From positions 1 to 37,701 of the forward strand of contig JAUMUJ010000020.1 of NCBI GenBank assembly GCA_030530785.1: DNA of 37,701 nt, written 5' to 3'. The notes beneath the pieces are model-generated. The model saw nothing but the letters and a program-made list of their open reading frames with translations, was not told the origin of the DNA and searched no databases. Source of the stretch: Moraxella sp. Its GTDB lineage: Bacteria; Pseudomonadota; Gammaproteobacteria; Pseudomonadales; Moraxellaceae. Within the stretch, counting starts at the first letter, position 1. Each line of letters starts with the position of its first letter. This document shows positions 28,002 through 36,589 of this stretch, piece by piece. The position numbers and the translations under genes are program-made.

Positions 28002-29605
28002 CCATGCTTACACAAAGATGGTATTTAGTGAGATGTATTTTGCTGTTCAATGTACTGGCGTATAATTTCAATTGGAGCACCACCACAACTGCCTGCAAAA
28101 TAGCTAGGCGACCACAACGCATCGCCCATAATTGTTGCATGATAGACGGATATTCTTTCTTACGGAGCAAACGGCTAGAAACACCTTTTAAACTATTCAC
28201 TAAACTAGAAATAGCCACTTAGGCGGATAAACCACCAATAAATGCACATGGTCGTTTTCACCATCAAACTCCACCAACTGAGCTTCAAACTTTGAGCAGA
28301 CTTCCTCAAAAATGTCTTGCATATCGTCTAAAATCTCTTTGGTAAACACTTTTCTACGATATTTAGCCACAAAGACCAAATGTATATGCAGATTGTAAAC
28401 AACGTGCCTACCACGTCTTAAATCGTTTGACATATAATTAGACCAACTGTAAAATAGAGAAATATAATTATATTTAGAACCATGAAAACACTCAAGTTAC
28501 GCATACGAGATAAACACATAGACCAACTAAACCGCCTAAGCGGTTCGGTCAATTTTGTGTGGAACTATGTGAATGATTTAAGTGACAAATACCTGCAAAA
28601 GACGGGTAAATTCTTGAATGCTTACGACCTAAACGAATATACCAAAGGTAGCGGTGAATATTTAGGCTTGCACTCTCAAACCATTCAAGCCATCAATGAA
28701 ACCCACGCCAAAAGCCGAAAACAATTTAAAAAGGCTAAATTATCATGGCGAACCAATAATCCTAAAGCCAAGAGAAAATCTTTATGTTGGATACCTTTTA
28801 AACAATCTGCCATTAAACACATTGCTACTCACCAAACAGGCAAAAAGGGCTTAAAATCAACCCTGCAACTAAGTCTAGCCAAAGGACAAAAGCTGGTCAT
28901 TGACCTATGGGACAGCTACAACCTATCACTATATCAAATCAATACTTGCGACATTGTTCAAGACAGCCGTAATCGTTGGTATGTGTGTATTACCGTCAAA
29001 GATTATCCGAAACAATCGTGTGGAACAGGTAGTGTCGGCATAGACTTAGGTTTAAAAGACAGTGCAACTACTTCAAATGGCAAAAAACCACAAATCAAAC
29101 AAACACAAGCATGGGCTGAAAAACTAGCCATCGCTCAGCGTGCTAAAAATAAGCAACGGATAAAGGCAATCCATGCCAAAATCAAACATACACGCCAAGA
29201 CTTAATTCACAAATTCACCAGCCAATTGGTCAAGGATAATGCCCTAATCGTGGTAGGTAATGTCAAATCTAACCAATTCAACAGCAAAAAAGGCAAACTC
29301 GCCAAATCGGTTTACGATGCAGGTTGGTTTGAACTCAAACGACAACTGGAATATAAATGCAAGAATGCAGGTTGCCGTTTTGAAATCGTGAATGAGAAAT
29401 ACACTACCCAAACCTGCTCGTGCTGTGGCGATATGTCCAGCAGTCCGAAAGGTAGAGCAGGTTTGCGAATAAGAGAATGGACTTGTGCAAAGTGTGGCAC
29501 ACAGCATGATAGAGATATTAACGCCAGTAAGAACATTCTTGAGGTCGGGCTTGACCGTCTTGTAGAAGGAATCCCCTCGCTTAGGGGGGGAGGAAGTCAA
29601 AAAAC
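27955..29605. mobile_element. IS200/IS605-family insertion sequence
   Basis: Divergent tnpA (minus, broken) and tnpB (plus) flanked by the subterminal hairpins of the family. The left hairpin is CCACCG/CGGTGG (27963-27968 / 27977-27982). The right hairpin is CCCCT/AGGGG (29573-29577 / 29583-29587). Ends are approximate because these elements have no terminal inverted repeats or target duplications. TTTAC at 27941 is one candidate for the insertion target. With tnpA dead it could move only if TnpA is supplied in trans. Confidence 0.8.
28025..28433 (-). pseudogene. tnpA: tnpA, HUH Y1 transposase with two frameshifts
   Basis: The start MSNDLRRGRHVVYNLHIHLVFVAKYRR and the HUH motif in NDHVHLLV are in frame. 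One missing base after VVYPPK (near 28222) shifts to the frame VAISSLVNSLKGVSSR. A second missing base after MQQLWG (near 28111) shifts to LWSPSYFAGSCGG and the catalytic Tyr in IIRQYIEQQ, stop at 28025. Adding one base at each place restores a typical full-length Y1 transposase, so inactivation looks recent. Confidence 0.88.
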
Positions 29606-29648
29606 TGCCGATGATTTAATAGGTCAATGTCCGCTTGTTTTAATTTAA
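28482..29648 (+). CDS. tnpB: TnpB RNA-guided nuclease of the IS200/IS605 element
   Basis: 388 aa, open throughout. RuvC-I Asp is in GIDLGLKD (Asp188), the zinc finger is CSCC...CAKC (Cys312, 315, 335, 338) and the RuvC-III Asp is in HDRDINASKNIL (Asp345). At the usual RuvC-II glutamate the sequence is IVVGNVKS (about 256-263), without Glu; Glu305 in VNEKYTTQTC is a possible alternative. About the last 15-20 residues are encoded beyond the right-end hairpin by flanking DNA. TnpB proteins are guided by an RNA from the element's right end, and such an RNA here would take its guide from the adjacent protease gene. Confidence 0.88.
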   Translation: MKTLKLRIRDKHIDQLNRLSGSVNFVWNYVNDLSDKYLQKTGKFLNAYDLNEYTKGSGEYLGLHSQTIQAINETHAKSRKQFKKAKLSWRTNNPKAKRKSLCWIPFKQSAIKHIATHQTGKKGLKSTLQLSLAKGQKLVIDLWDSYNLSLYQINTCDIVQDSRNRWYVCITVKDYPKQSCGTGSVGIDLGLKDSATTSNGKKPQIKQTQAWAEKLAIAQRAKNKQRIKAIHAKIKHTRQDLIHKFTSQLVKDNALIVVGNVKSNQFNSKKGKLAKSVYDAGWFELKRQLEYKCKNAGCRFEIVNEKYTTQTCSCCGDMSSSPKGRAGLRIREWTCAKCGTQHDRDINASKNILEVGLDRLVEGIPSLRGGGSQKTADDLIGQCPLVLI

Positions 29649-30519
29649 AATTGCTTAATTCTTGTTTTTGGGCGTACGGATACATCAAAGCGGTGGGGTC
29701 ATCATTATGGTCAAGATATAGGGCATGACCCAGCTCATGAGCCAGTGTCAGACGCAGTTCGTCCATATTGGCAAATTCATAGATGTTAATTTGGGTATGC
29801 CCGCCATGCGAAAACTCCCCTTTATGAAACTCTCTGGGCGTTAGGCGGGCGTTGGCGTGGTTGATGGTTTGATTTAGGTATTCGGTTTGTTCGTTAAAGC
29901 CGTCCACCGAGCGATTAAATTCATTTTGGGCGGATTGATGAGCTTTGATTCTGGCATTGAGTTGGTGCTGTTTGTTGATGAGTCTGTGGTATTTTTCGGT
30001 TAAAACTTGGCGTTCTTGGTCATTTGTGCTTTGGTTAAGCCGATTAACCGTTTGGCGATATTCGTCATGCCAAAGCGTTAATTCGGTTTCTAGGGCGTTA
30101 AATTGGGCGTTTAATTGTTTGCGTTGATTTTGGAGGTTATTAGCATTGATTTGATGATTGGCGTGCAAGGTTTCAATGTTTTGTTTGATGATTTGGCGAG
30201 TGTTGGTTTCTATTTGGCGTTCGTCATAAATCAGGTTAATGCTCATTTTGGCTTGGTCATCATAAACAAACCATTCACGACCCGTGCCATCATGCCAAAT
30301 CATTACTGCTTCATGCGTGATTTGCCGAACCTGCTCATCGCTTAACCCAAAACGGGGATCTATCTGTCCAATACGATAACGTACCCGAGTGTCGGTGGGG
30401 TGGGCAAAGCGATGGGCTAGGCTATTATGGCGAGTTTGTGGTTCGGTGTGGGTTTGATAAGCAAAAAATCCAAGAACCATCAGCAAACTGATGATTAAAA
30501 AAGTACGAATGATTTTCAT
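29581..30519 (-). CDS. Membrane-anchored matrixin-like zinc metalloprotease
   Basis: 312 aa. An N-terminal signal-anchor (MKIIRTFLIISLLMVLGFFAY) precedes the first domain (about 40-100). A long helical coiled-coil insert (about 100-225, rich in Gln/Asn/Leu) separates it from the catalytic part with HELGHALYLDH (HExxHxxxxxH) and the Met-turn in TALMYPYA. This is a metzincin zinc site, probably acting in the periplasm. The final residues and stop codon (RQFFDFLPP) are encoded by the right end of the IS, so the original C-terminus may differ slightly. Confidence 0.82.
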   Translation of the reverse strand: MKIIRTFLIISLLMVLGFFAYQTHTEPQTRHNSLAHRFAHPTDTRVRYRIGQIDPRFGLSDEQVRQITHEAVMIWHDGTGREWFVYDDQAKMSINLIYDERQIETNTRQIIKQNIETLHANHQINANNLQNQRKQLNAQFNALETELTLWHDEYRQTVNRLNQSTNDQERQVLTEKYHRLINKQHQLNARIKAHQSAQNEFNRSVDGFNEQTEYLNQTINHANARLTPREFHKGEFSHGGHTQINIYEFANMDELRLTLAHELGHALYLDHNDDPTALMYPYAQKQELSNFKLKQADIDLLNHRQFFDFLPP

Positions 30520-30563
30520 GAATGACGAAATAACCTGCCTAACATCAAATAAACATCACAACA

Positions 30564-30601
30564 AAAACCGCCAACAATCAAAACAGAGCATTGACGGTTT
30601 T
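30564..30601 (-). terminator. Probable terminator after orn
   Basis: AAAACCG(C)CAA / TTG(A)CGGTTTT arms, ten pairs with one internal mismatch around a 16-nt loop, 15 nt past the orn stop. On the minus strand the stem ends in TTTT followed by GTTGTG, so it is moderate in strength. Confidence 0.5.
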
Positions 30602-30615
30602 ATTAAGAACATCAG

Positions 30616-31200
30616 TTAATCCAACAGCTGAAAAAAATGTTCCCGATAATGTCTTAATTCACGAATAGAATCCCTGATGTCATCTAATGCCAAATGTGCA
30701 TTGCCTTTTTGATAGCCACGAGCGACATCGGGTCGCCAACGATGGCACAGTTCTTTGATGCTGGATACGTCCAAGTTGCGATAGTGAAAATAGGCTTCTA
30801 GGGTGGGCATTTGCCGTGCCAAAAACCGTCTGTCTTGGCAAATGGAGTTGCCACACATGGGTGAGACTCCTTTATCTACCCATTTTGATAAAAATTCAAT
30901 GGTTGCTTGCTCAGCGTCTGCCAGTGTTACTGTGCTACGGCGGACACGGTCGGTCAGCCCTGATGTGCGGTGCTGGCGGGTGCACCATTCGTCCATGCCG
31001 TTTAGCACCGTGTCAGGGACTTTGATGGCAAAGACAGGACCTTCGGCCAATATGTTTAAATTGTCGTCTGTTACGATGGTGGCAATCTCAATAATCTCAT
31101 CTTTTTGGGTGTCAAGCCCTGTCATTTCAAGGTCTATCCAAATCAGGGCTTTTTTGGGTTTTTGGCTGGGTTTGGGGTGGGAGATGTGAATTTTACTCAT
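30616..31200 (-). CDS. orn: Oligoribonuclease
   Basis: About 194 aa from the ATG at 31200 ([10 protein letters not shown]); an upstream in-frame start at 31239 seems too long. DEDDh exonuclease that degrades 2-5-nt RNAs, including pGpG from cyclic-di-GMP turnover. DxE in [12 protein letters not shown], then [11 protein letters not shown], and the final H/D in [14 protein letters not shown]. coli Orn is 181 aa. It is an essential enzyme in many gammaproteobacteria. Confidence 0.96.
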   Translation of the reverse strand: MSKIHISHPKPSQKPKKALIWIDLEMTGLDTQKDEIIEIATIVTDDNLNILAEGPVFAIKVPDTVLNGMDEWCTRQHRTSGLTDRVRRSTVTLADAEQATIEFLSKWVDKGVSPMCGNSICQDRRFLARQMPTLEAYFHYRNLDVSSIKELCHRWRPDVARGYQKGNAHLALDDIRDSIRELRHYREHFFQLLD

Positions 31201-31247
31201 AAGTGTTTCGTGTTGGTTATCAAATAAAAGGGCGGTCAAGCCTCATT

Positions 31248-31733
31248 TTAGCTAAAATGTTGGGGGGTTTCGTCATAGACATGGGCATGGTATTGTCGCA
31301 TTTGGCGTTCCATAAAGCTGGCTATCCCTGCTTGTATCATGTGCTGACCGACAGCTTGCAAGGTTTCTTTGCCGAGCATTTCTTTTAATTTGTCAGCAAA
31401 ATCAATGCTTACCCATACGTCATCACCACCCATTTCTTTTAGGACAAATACGCCGTTTTCTTGTTCTACAAATTCTAGCATGGCTTCTTTGGCGATGATT
31501 TTGTGCTGTTTTTGTGCTTTGGTATCTGGTGTGTTGCCTGCCAAAATCCAATCAGGGTCAAGACCCAACAGTTTGCCCAGTTTATTTGCTCCTGCCTTTG
31601 AAATGCCATATTTTGCCCAGCGAGACACGGTAGAGGCGGAAATGCCCAGTAATGTGGCGACATCGTCCATGCTCTGTCCTGACGCATCAAGCACACGTTG
31701 CAAGCTGGCGTGAATTTTGGTGGATTTGGTCAT
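31248..31733 (-). CDS. XRE-family transcriptional regulator
   Basis: 161 aa. The helix-turn-helix is clear: QSMDDVATLLGISASTVSRWAKYGIS (about residues 20-45), followed by LGLDPDWIL. The C-terminal part (about 75-161) has no recognised domain and may be for dimerisation or ligand sensing. It has no adjacent restriction or toxin gene. The target is unknown. It reads in the same direction as orn, 48 bp upstream. Confidence 0.8.
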   Translation of the reverse strand: MTKSTKIHASLQRVLDASGQSMDDVATLLGISASTVSRWAKYGISKAGANKLGKLLGLDPDWILAGNTPDTKAQKQHKIIAKEAMLEFVEQENGVFVLKEMGGDDVWVSIDFADKLKEMLGKETLQAVGQHMIQAGIASFMERQMRQYHAHVYDETPQHFS

Positions 31734-31786
31734 GCTTATTTCCTATAAATAAATCATTTTATGGGGATAATTTGAATATTTTCAAC

Positions 31787-32110
31787 TCATCGCCAATATC
31801 TTAATTTGGCCATCATAAAAAGCAGTCCCACAAACATACCCAAATAATACGCCATGCGCACATCAAAACTGTCATCTCGGTATTTGATGGGCATACTGAC
31901 AAGGGTGGTACAGCTTGGAATGATAAATAGGTACAGTACCCAATTTTCTAAGACGTGTAATATGCCTTGTAGGGCGTTGCCGTTGCCATAACGATAAGCG
32001 GATAGGCTCATCAGCATGATGGTAATGATGAGTGTTAGGATAAGACCTTTGGGAATGTCTTTTGGGACAAGACAGTCGGGTAAAATGTTGCTTATTTTAA
32101 AATGAGCCAT
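31787..32110 (-). CDS. Small membrane protein of unknown function
   Basis: 107 aa with three hydrophobic segments (about residues 22-40, 50-68 and 88-103). No domain recognised. Its ATG overlaps the stop of the upstream small membrane gene (TGATG), so the two are translationally coupled and probably work together. They follow rpe in the same direction. Confidence 0.65.
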   Translation of the reverse strand: MAHFKISNILPDCLVPKDIPKGLILTLIITIMLMSLSAYRYGNGNALQGILHVLENWVLYLFIIPSCTTLVSMPIKYRDDSFDVRMAYYLGMFVGLLFMMAKLRYWR

Positions 32111-32430
32111 CAGCTATACCGTCCCATGATGGTCAAAATCGCCACACACGACATTAACAGTCCTAAGGTAATGGCATTGCGAGTTTGAATGTTTGTTTTT
32201 TGAAATTTGTTCATGAGTTTTGCCCCACCGACAAATAATGCAGGCACAACTATCATAAAAAAGGACACAATGACACTGGCATGACGCATAACCACCCACA
32301 CATCATGCCCCAATAGCAGACGAAAACCATAGCCTGCCAAAGCAAGGATAAGGGCAAAAATCGCAAGCCCGATGGTAATACCAATGGGAACTAGGGCGGG
32401 GGAGTGGGTGTTGGGATTTGTTTTTTGCAT
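32110..32430 (-). CDS. Small membrane protein of unknown function
   Basis: About 106 aa from the ATG at 32430 (MQKTNPNTHSPALVPIG); the longer open frame to 32556 would run into rpe and is rejected. Three hydrophobic segments (about residues 13-33, 45-65 and 83-102). No domain recognised. It begins 17 bp after the rpe stop and overlaps the next gene by one base. Confidence 0.65.
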   Translation of the reverse strand: MQKTNPNTHSPALVPIGITIGLAIFALILALAGYGFRLLLGHDVWVVMRHASVIVSFFMIVVPALFVGGAKLMNKFQKTNIQTRNAITLGLLMSCVAILTIMGRYS

Positions 32431-32446
32431 GGGTTTTTGTTTTGAG

Positions 32447-33157
32447 TTAAAAAATTGGGTTGGCACGGTTTGATTTGGCAAGCTCATCACGCATTTTGTT
32501 GATGACCGCTTTATAATCATCTTTACCAAAACCAAAAATCGCCGACCCCGCCACAAACATATCCACGCCAGCGTCTGCTATCGCACGGATATTGTCAGGA
32601 TTGACACCACCGTCTATCTCTAAGCGAACATCAAGTCCACGCTCATCTATCATACGGCGGACGGCTCGCACTTTATCAAGCGTGCCATCAATGAACGCTT
32701 GCCCGCCAAAACCAGGGTTTACGCTCATGATGAGAATTTGGTCAAGTTTGTCAATGGTGTAATCCAAATAATGCAAGGGTGTGGCAGGGTTAAAGACAAG
32801 TCCGCATTTGACCTCGCCATCCTTGATAAGCTGTAAACTTCTGTCAATATGCTCGCTCGCTTCTGGGTGAAAGGTAATGATGTCCGCCCCTGCTTGAATG
32901 AAGGCTTCTATCATGCTATCCACAGGCTTTACCATCAGATGTACGTCTATGGGGGCGGTAATGCCATGGTCTTTTAAGGCACGGCAGACCATCGCCCCAA
33001 AGGTCAAATTTGGCACATAGTGGTTATCCATGACATCAAAATGCACCACATCTGCCCCAGCGTCAAGCACTGCTGTCGTGTCATCGCCTAAACGAGCAAA
33101 GTCGGCAGATAGGATAGACGGGGCGATGAGAAATTGTTTTTCGGGTAGGATTTTCAT
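32447..33157 (-). CDS. rpe: Ribulose-phosphate 3-epimerase
   Basis: 236 aa, TIM barrel enzyme of the pentose phosphate pathway interconverting ribulose-5-P and xylulose-5-P. Signatures are [30 protein letters not shown] (metal His and catalytic Asp), [22 protein letters not shown] and [12 protein letters not shown] with the second catalytic Asp. Usual length. It is probably the first gene of a unit with the two small membrane proteins. Confidence 0.95.
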   Translation of the reverse strand: MKILPEKQFLIAPSILSADFARLGDDTTAVLDAGADVVHFDVMDNHYVPNLTFGAMVCRALKDHGITAPIDVHLMVKPVDSMIEAFIQAGADIITFHPEASEHIDRSLQLIKDGEVKCGLVFNPATPLHYLDYTIDKLDQILIMSVNPGFGGQAFIDGTLDKVRAVRRMIDERGLDVRLEIDGGVNPDNIRAIADAGVDMFVAGSAIFGFGKDDYKAVINKMRDELAKSNRANPIF

Positions 33158-33303
33158 AGAGTAACCTGATAAAATTTGGACTATGATAACAAAATTTAAG
33201 GCAGAGTAAAAGGGCGATGAAGTATTATCGTGGTTTAATGAAAATTTATAATATAAAGTTATACTTTTTATAAAAATTATAAATTATTGTTATTTTAAAA
33301 TTA

Positions 33304-33312
33304 TGCTATAAT
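33304..33312 (+). promoter_or_regulatory. Extended -10 of leuC
   Basis: TGCTATAAT 55 nt before the leuC ATG, preceded by very AT-rich DNA containing an AATTTATAAT/ATTATAAATT inverted repeat (33243-33252 / 33276-33285). No leu leader peptide or attenuator hairpin is visible in the divergent 210-bp gap with rpe. Confidence 0.6.
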
Positions 33313-33367
33313 CTTTTACAATAAAATCCATCCAGACCATGTTCATTAAAATAATTTGGAGATAACA

Positions 33368-34786
33368 ATGGCAGGCAAAACCCTTTATGATAAACTGTGG
33401 GACGACCATTTGGTTAAACAGCGTGATGATGGTTCATCGCTCATTTATATTGACCGTCAGTTACTCCACGAAGTAACCAGCCCGCAAGCCTTTGAAGGCT
33501 TGACGCTTGCAGGACGTGCCCCTTGGCGACTGTCAGCAAACATCGCAACGCCTGACCATAACGTCCCCACCTCTTGGGCGGAGCGTGAGCAGGGCATTGC
33601 AGGGATTGCCGATGATACGTCTCGCATTCAGGTTAAGACTTTGGATGACAACTGCAAATCTTTTAATGTCGTGCAGTTTGGCATCAATGACATTCGTCAA
33701 GGCATTGTCCACGTGGTCGGGCCTGAGCAGGGCTTGACCCTACCAGGTATGACGGTGGTGTGCGGTGACAGTCATACCGCCACGCATGGGGCGTTGGGCT
33801 GTTTGGCTCACGGTATTGGCACAAGTGAGGTAGAACACGTACTTGCCACGCAATGCCTTGTCCAAAAAAAGATGAAAAATATGCTGGTTCGTGTGGACGG
33901 CAAATTGGGCAAAGGCGTAACACCCAAAGATGTGATTTTAGCAATCATCGGTAAAATTGGCACGGCAGGCGGGACGGGCTACGCCATTGAATTTGGTGGA
34001 CAAGTGTTCCGTGATATGTCTATTGAAGGGCGTATGACTGTGTGTAACATGGCGATTGAGGGTGGTGCTAGGGTTGGCTTGGTGGCGGTTGATGATAAGA
34101 CCATTGACTATGTCAAAGGTCGCCCCTATGCACCGACTGGCGATGATTGGGACAAGGCGGTTGCCTATTGGAACACCTTGCATTCGGACGATGACGCTCA
34201 TTTTGATGCGGTGGTGGTGCTAAATGGCGATGAGATTGAACCACAAATCTCGTGGGGAACATCGCCTGAAATGGTCATTCCCGTCTCTGCCAATGTACCT
34301 ACGCTTGATATGGCAAAAGATGATGTGCAAAAAAATGACTGGACACGAGCTTATCAGTATATGGGCTTGACGGCAGGGCAATCTCTCTCTGATATCACAC
34401 TTGACCGTGTGTTTATTGGTTCGTGTACCAATTCTCGGATTGAAGATTTGCGAGAAGCTGCCAAAGTGGTTGTGGGCAAAAAAGTCGCTCCCACCATTAA
34501 GCAAGCAATGGTGGTGGCAGGTTCAGGATTGGTTAAACAGCAAGCTGAAAGCGAAGGTTTGGATAAAATCTTTATGGACGCAGGTTTTGAGTGGCGGCAG
34601 CCGGGTTGTTCTATGTGTCTTGCAATGAATGCTGATAAATTACAATCGGGCGAGCATTGCGCCAGCACTTCTAACCGTAACTTTGAAGGTCGTCAAGGCA
34701 ATGGCGGACGCACACACCTTGTCAGCCCTGCAATGGCGGCGGCGGCGGCGATTTATGGGCATTTTGTGGATGTTAGAAATTTTTAA
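33368..34786 (+). CDS. leuC: 3-isopropylmalate dehydratase large subunit
   Basis: 472 aa from ATG 33368 with TTGGAG as ribosome-binding site at 33356. It isomerises 2- to 3-isopropylmalate with LeuD in leucine synthesis. The 4Fe-4S ligands are in [13 protein letters not shown] and [26 protein letters not shown] is the aconitase-family signature. The gene is intact, but its last about 110 nt are duplicated as a decayed copy at about 35400-35527. leuD, normally next, is displaced about 2.9 kb downstream. The last segment reads [16 protein letters not shown]. Confidence 0.96.
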   Translation: MAGKTLYDKLWDDHLVKQRDDGSSLIYIDRQLLHEVTSPQAFEGLTLAGRAPWRLSANIATPDHNVPTSWAEREQGIAGIADDTSRIQVKTLDDNCKSFNVVQFGINDIRQGIVHVVGPEQGLTLPGMTVVCGDSHTATHGALGCLAHGIGTSEVEHVLATQCLVQKKMKNMLVRVDGKLGKGVTPKDVILAIIGKIGTAGGTGYAIEFGGQVFRDMSIEGRMTVCNMAIEGGARVGLVAVDDKTIDYVKGRPYAPTGDDWDKAVAYWNTLHSDDDAHFDAVVVLNGDEIEPQISWGTSPEMVIPVSANVPTLDMAKDDVQKNDWTRAYQYMGLTAGQSLSDITLDRVFIGSCTNSRIEDLREAAKVVVGKKVAPTIKQAMVVAGSGLVKQQAESEGLDKIFMDAGFEWRQPGCSMCLAMNADKLQSGEHCASTSNRNFEGRQGNGGRTHLVSPAMAAAAAIYGHFVDVRNF

Positions 34787-34794
34787 GGTGTATA

Positions 34795-35391
34795 TTGAAA
34801 AAGTCTGCTTGTATGGTGTTTTTTGCCACTGTATTATCGGGTTGTGTCAACACAAATACTGTAAACACAAATGTCCTAAATGTAGCTCAAGTAAATACGC
34901 CAAATGTTTCAATGGCTTTTTTTAGTCCAGAAATTTTACATAAAGGGCAGTTGTCAAATAATCAAGTGGCTAATGCCTTTGGGTGTAATGGCGAAAACAT
35001 AAGTCCAGAGTTGAATTGGTCTAATGCACCCAATGGTACAAAAAGTTTTGTCATTACTGTTTATGACCCAGATGCCCCAACAGGTAGCGGTTTTTGGCAT
35101 TGGATTGTGTATAATATACCTGCTAATATTGATAAATTGCAACGCAATGTGGCTAGCGATGCGACAAAATTGCCACAAGGTGCCATTCAATCTGCTAACG
35201 ATGCAGGTTTTGCAGGATTTTTAGGGGCATGTCCACCAATTGGTGATAAAGCTCATCGTTATGTCTATACATTGTATGCTTTAAATACCATGCTTGATTT
35301 ACCTAAAAATGTTACACCTGCAGTTTTGGGTTTTAGTTTAAATGGTAAAGTATTGGCAAAATCTCAATTTTATGGGGTATATTCTCGTTAA
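34795..35391 (+). CDS. YbhB/PEBP family lipoprotein
   Basis: 198 aa from a TTG start. AAGGTG overlaps the leuC stop (TAAGGTG), giving close translational coupling. The signal peptide ends in lipobox LSGC (Cys17). The phosphatidylethanolamine-binding-protein domain (about 42-196) carries YDPDAPTGSGFWHW and ends in GFSLNGKVLAKS. Bacterial YbhB proteins have no firm function; ligand or kinase-inhibitor roles are proposed. A second, unlipidated homologue lies 1.2 kb downstream. It is more AT-rich than leuC, suggesting acquisition with the accessory segment. Confidence 0.85.
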   Translation: MKKSACMVFFATVLSGCVNTNTVNTNVLNVAQVNTPNVSMAFFSPEILHKGQLSNNQVANAFGCNGENISPELNWSNAPNGTKSFVITVYDPDAPTGSGFWHWIVYNIPANIDKLQRNVASDATKLPQGAIQSANDAGFAGFLGACPPIGDKAHRYVYTLYALNTMLDLPKNVTPAVLGFSLNGKVLAKSQFYGVYSR

Positions 35392-35399
35392 TATCGCAA

Positions 35400-35527
35400 A
35401 GAATGGCTTGCTCAGTACATCTACCGTAACTTTGAAGGTCGTCAAGGAAATGGCGGACACACACCTTGTCAGCCCTGCAATGGCGGTGGCGATTGTAGGG
35501 CATTTTGTGGACGTGCGGACGTTTTAA
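35400..35527 (+). pseudogene. Relic duplicate of the leuC 3' end
   Basis: Aligns with 34655-34786. Long identical runs are GTAACTTTGAAGGTCGTCAA and ACACACCTTGTCAGCCCTG. Small deletions, including one base near CTACCG and two bases in GGACACAC (GGACGCACAC in leuC), break the frame. The final stretch can still be read as SPAMAVAIVGHFVDVRTF plus TAA. There is no upstream leuC part. It marks where a native leuC end was displaced or a foreign end was imported. Confidence 0.88.
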
Positions 35528-35554
35528 AGTGGTTTTAAATCCATAATATTTTTC

Positions 35555-35583
35555 TTGACATCTTTAATTGGTTTTTGTAATAA
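35555..35583 (+). promoter_or_regulatory. Promoter of the toxin-immunity pair
   Basis: TTGACA, 17-nt spacer, TAATAA, 37 nt before the toxin ATG; AAGGTGG (35613-35619) is the ribosome-binding site. A perfect -35 in accessory DNA immediately after the leuC relic. Read-through from here could also help express leuD. Confidence 0.7.
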
Positions 35584-35620
35584 GATGAATTTTTCAAGTA
35601 ATTTTTAATATGAAGGTGGT

Positions 35621-36063
35621 ATGATTAAAAAATTTCTTACTATACTTATTTGTTTAAGTGTTGTATTGTTTTCTTCCACTTCCTATGCCAACAAGAAAAG
35701 TTCAAAAAAAAAGGAAGTCAAAAAACAACCCAAACAGCAACTAATCCAACAACAAGTAACCAATCTGCTACTGCACTAAGTGTGGCTAATGGCACGGTTA
35801 CACCTACTAGGGCTACTAGGGGTGCTATTTATAAGACTGATGCTGAAGCTACAAAAGCTGCTACTGCGTTAGGTTATACAAAGACTAATTATAGAACTAA
35901 AAGTGGAGCTGTTGTATTTAGAAAAGGAAATAGTTATATTTCAAGAGATGTGGATGGACACAATGGTGGTGCTTGGAAAGAAGCATCATCACCTGAAAAA
36001 TTAAACAGTAAAGGTACAAGAAATGGTACTTTTGATATCAATATGAACAGAGTTGGAGATTGA
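35621..36063 (+). CDS. Secreted Ntox21-like (CdiA-CT 16S rRNase type) toxin, split by a poly-A frameshift
   Basis: The zero frame from ATG 35621 gives a signal peptide (MIKKFLTILICLSVVLFSSTSYA) and a Lys-rich stretch, then ends early at LLLH. The -1 frame carries a Thr/Ala/Asn linker and the toxin domain (ATKAATALGYTKTNY, then RDVDGHNGGAWKE and NGTFDINMNRVGD). The frames meet in nine A (35704-35712), which include the -1 slippery heptamer A-AAA-AAG; the joined product is about 147 aa. The DVDGH...K cluster resembles the catalytic Asp, Asp, His, Lys of the E. cloacae CdiA toxin (from memory). Ten A would also join the frames, so phase variation, programmed slippage, pseudogene or read error are all possible. 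Confidence 0.78.
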
Positions 36064-36065
36064 TA

Positions 36066-36434
36066 ATGAATGCTTTTTTTGATTTTTTTAGAAATGTAAC
36101 TTTTTCTGAAAGTTATGATGAAACTTCCTTTATCGGTACTTGGTTAGATGAAAATTTTTGGTCTGATGAAGAGTATATAAAGTTGGAAAAATCATTACTT
36201 GATATTCAAAAGGCGTATCCATACCCTACTGATATCCCAAGAGATATCGTTATAGGTTTGTACCGTATTATAGAATTGATGATAATACCTAACTGGTTGG
36301 ATTTTGATGTTAAAAAATCTAATTTAGATGATGAGAGTGATATTTTTGATAGATTTGAACGTTTCAAGGTTGTTATGTCTTGTGTATTGTCTGGTGACGA
36401 CATAAACCAAGTAGAGTTTGGTTATAACCCCTAA
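36066..36434 (+). CDS. Putative immunity protein to the Ntox21-like toxin
   Basis: 122 aa, acidic, no signal peptide, so cytoplasmic. It begins two bp after the toxin stop; a TTG at 36060 in the same frame is less likely. Segments FFRNVTFSESYDETSFIGTW, IPRDIVIGLYRIIELM and FDRFERFKVVMSCVLSG resemble an immunity family found in polymorphic toxin loci (I recall an Imm41-type group, not certain). A cytoplasmic immunity protein suits a toxin cutting rRNA. No terminator is obvious after it. Confidence 0.72.
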   Translation: MNAFFDFFRNVTFSESYDETSFIGTWLDENFWSDEEYIKLEKSLLDIQKAYPYPTDIPRDIVIGLYRIIELMIIPNWLDFDVKKSNLDDESDIFDRFERFKVVMSCVLSGDDINQVEFGYNP

Positions 36435-36589
36435 TTGATTTAATGTCTCTGTTTTATGAGTATCAAGATTAAATGGTCTATTTAGGCTATCTTATTTTTT
36501 TTGGATAAATATTTAAAATCTTAATAAGATATTAAATTAACAAGACTGTATGTATCATTACCCTTAATAACAAACTTTAAGGAAAAACC

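Noticed and set aside
33158..33367. Possible leucine attenuator or riboswitch before leuC
   Set aside because: The gap is AT-rich with a weak inverted repeat but has no leader ORF with Leu codons and no terminator/antiterminator pair.
33684..34668. Minus-strand open frames opposite leuC
   Set aside because: No domain, no ribosome-binding site, and leuC is unambiguous on the other strand.
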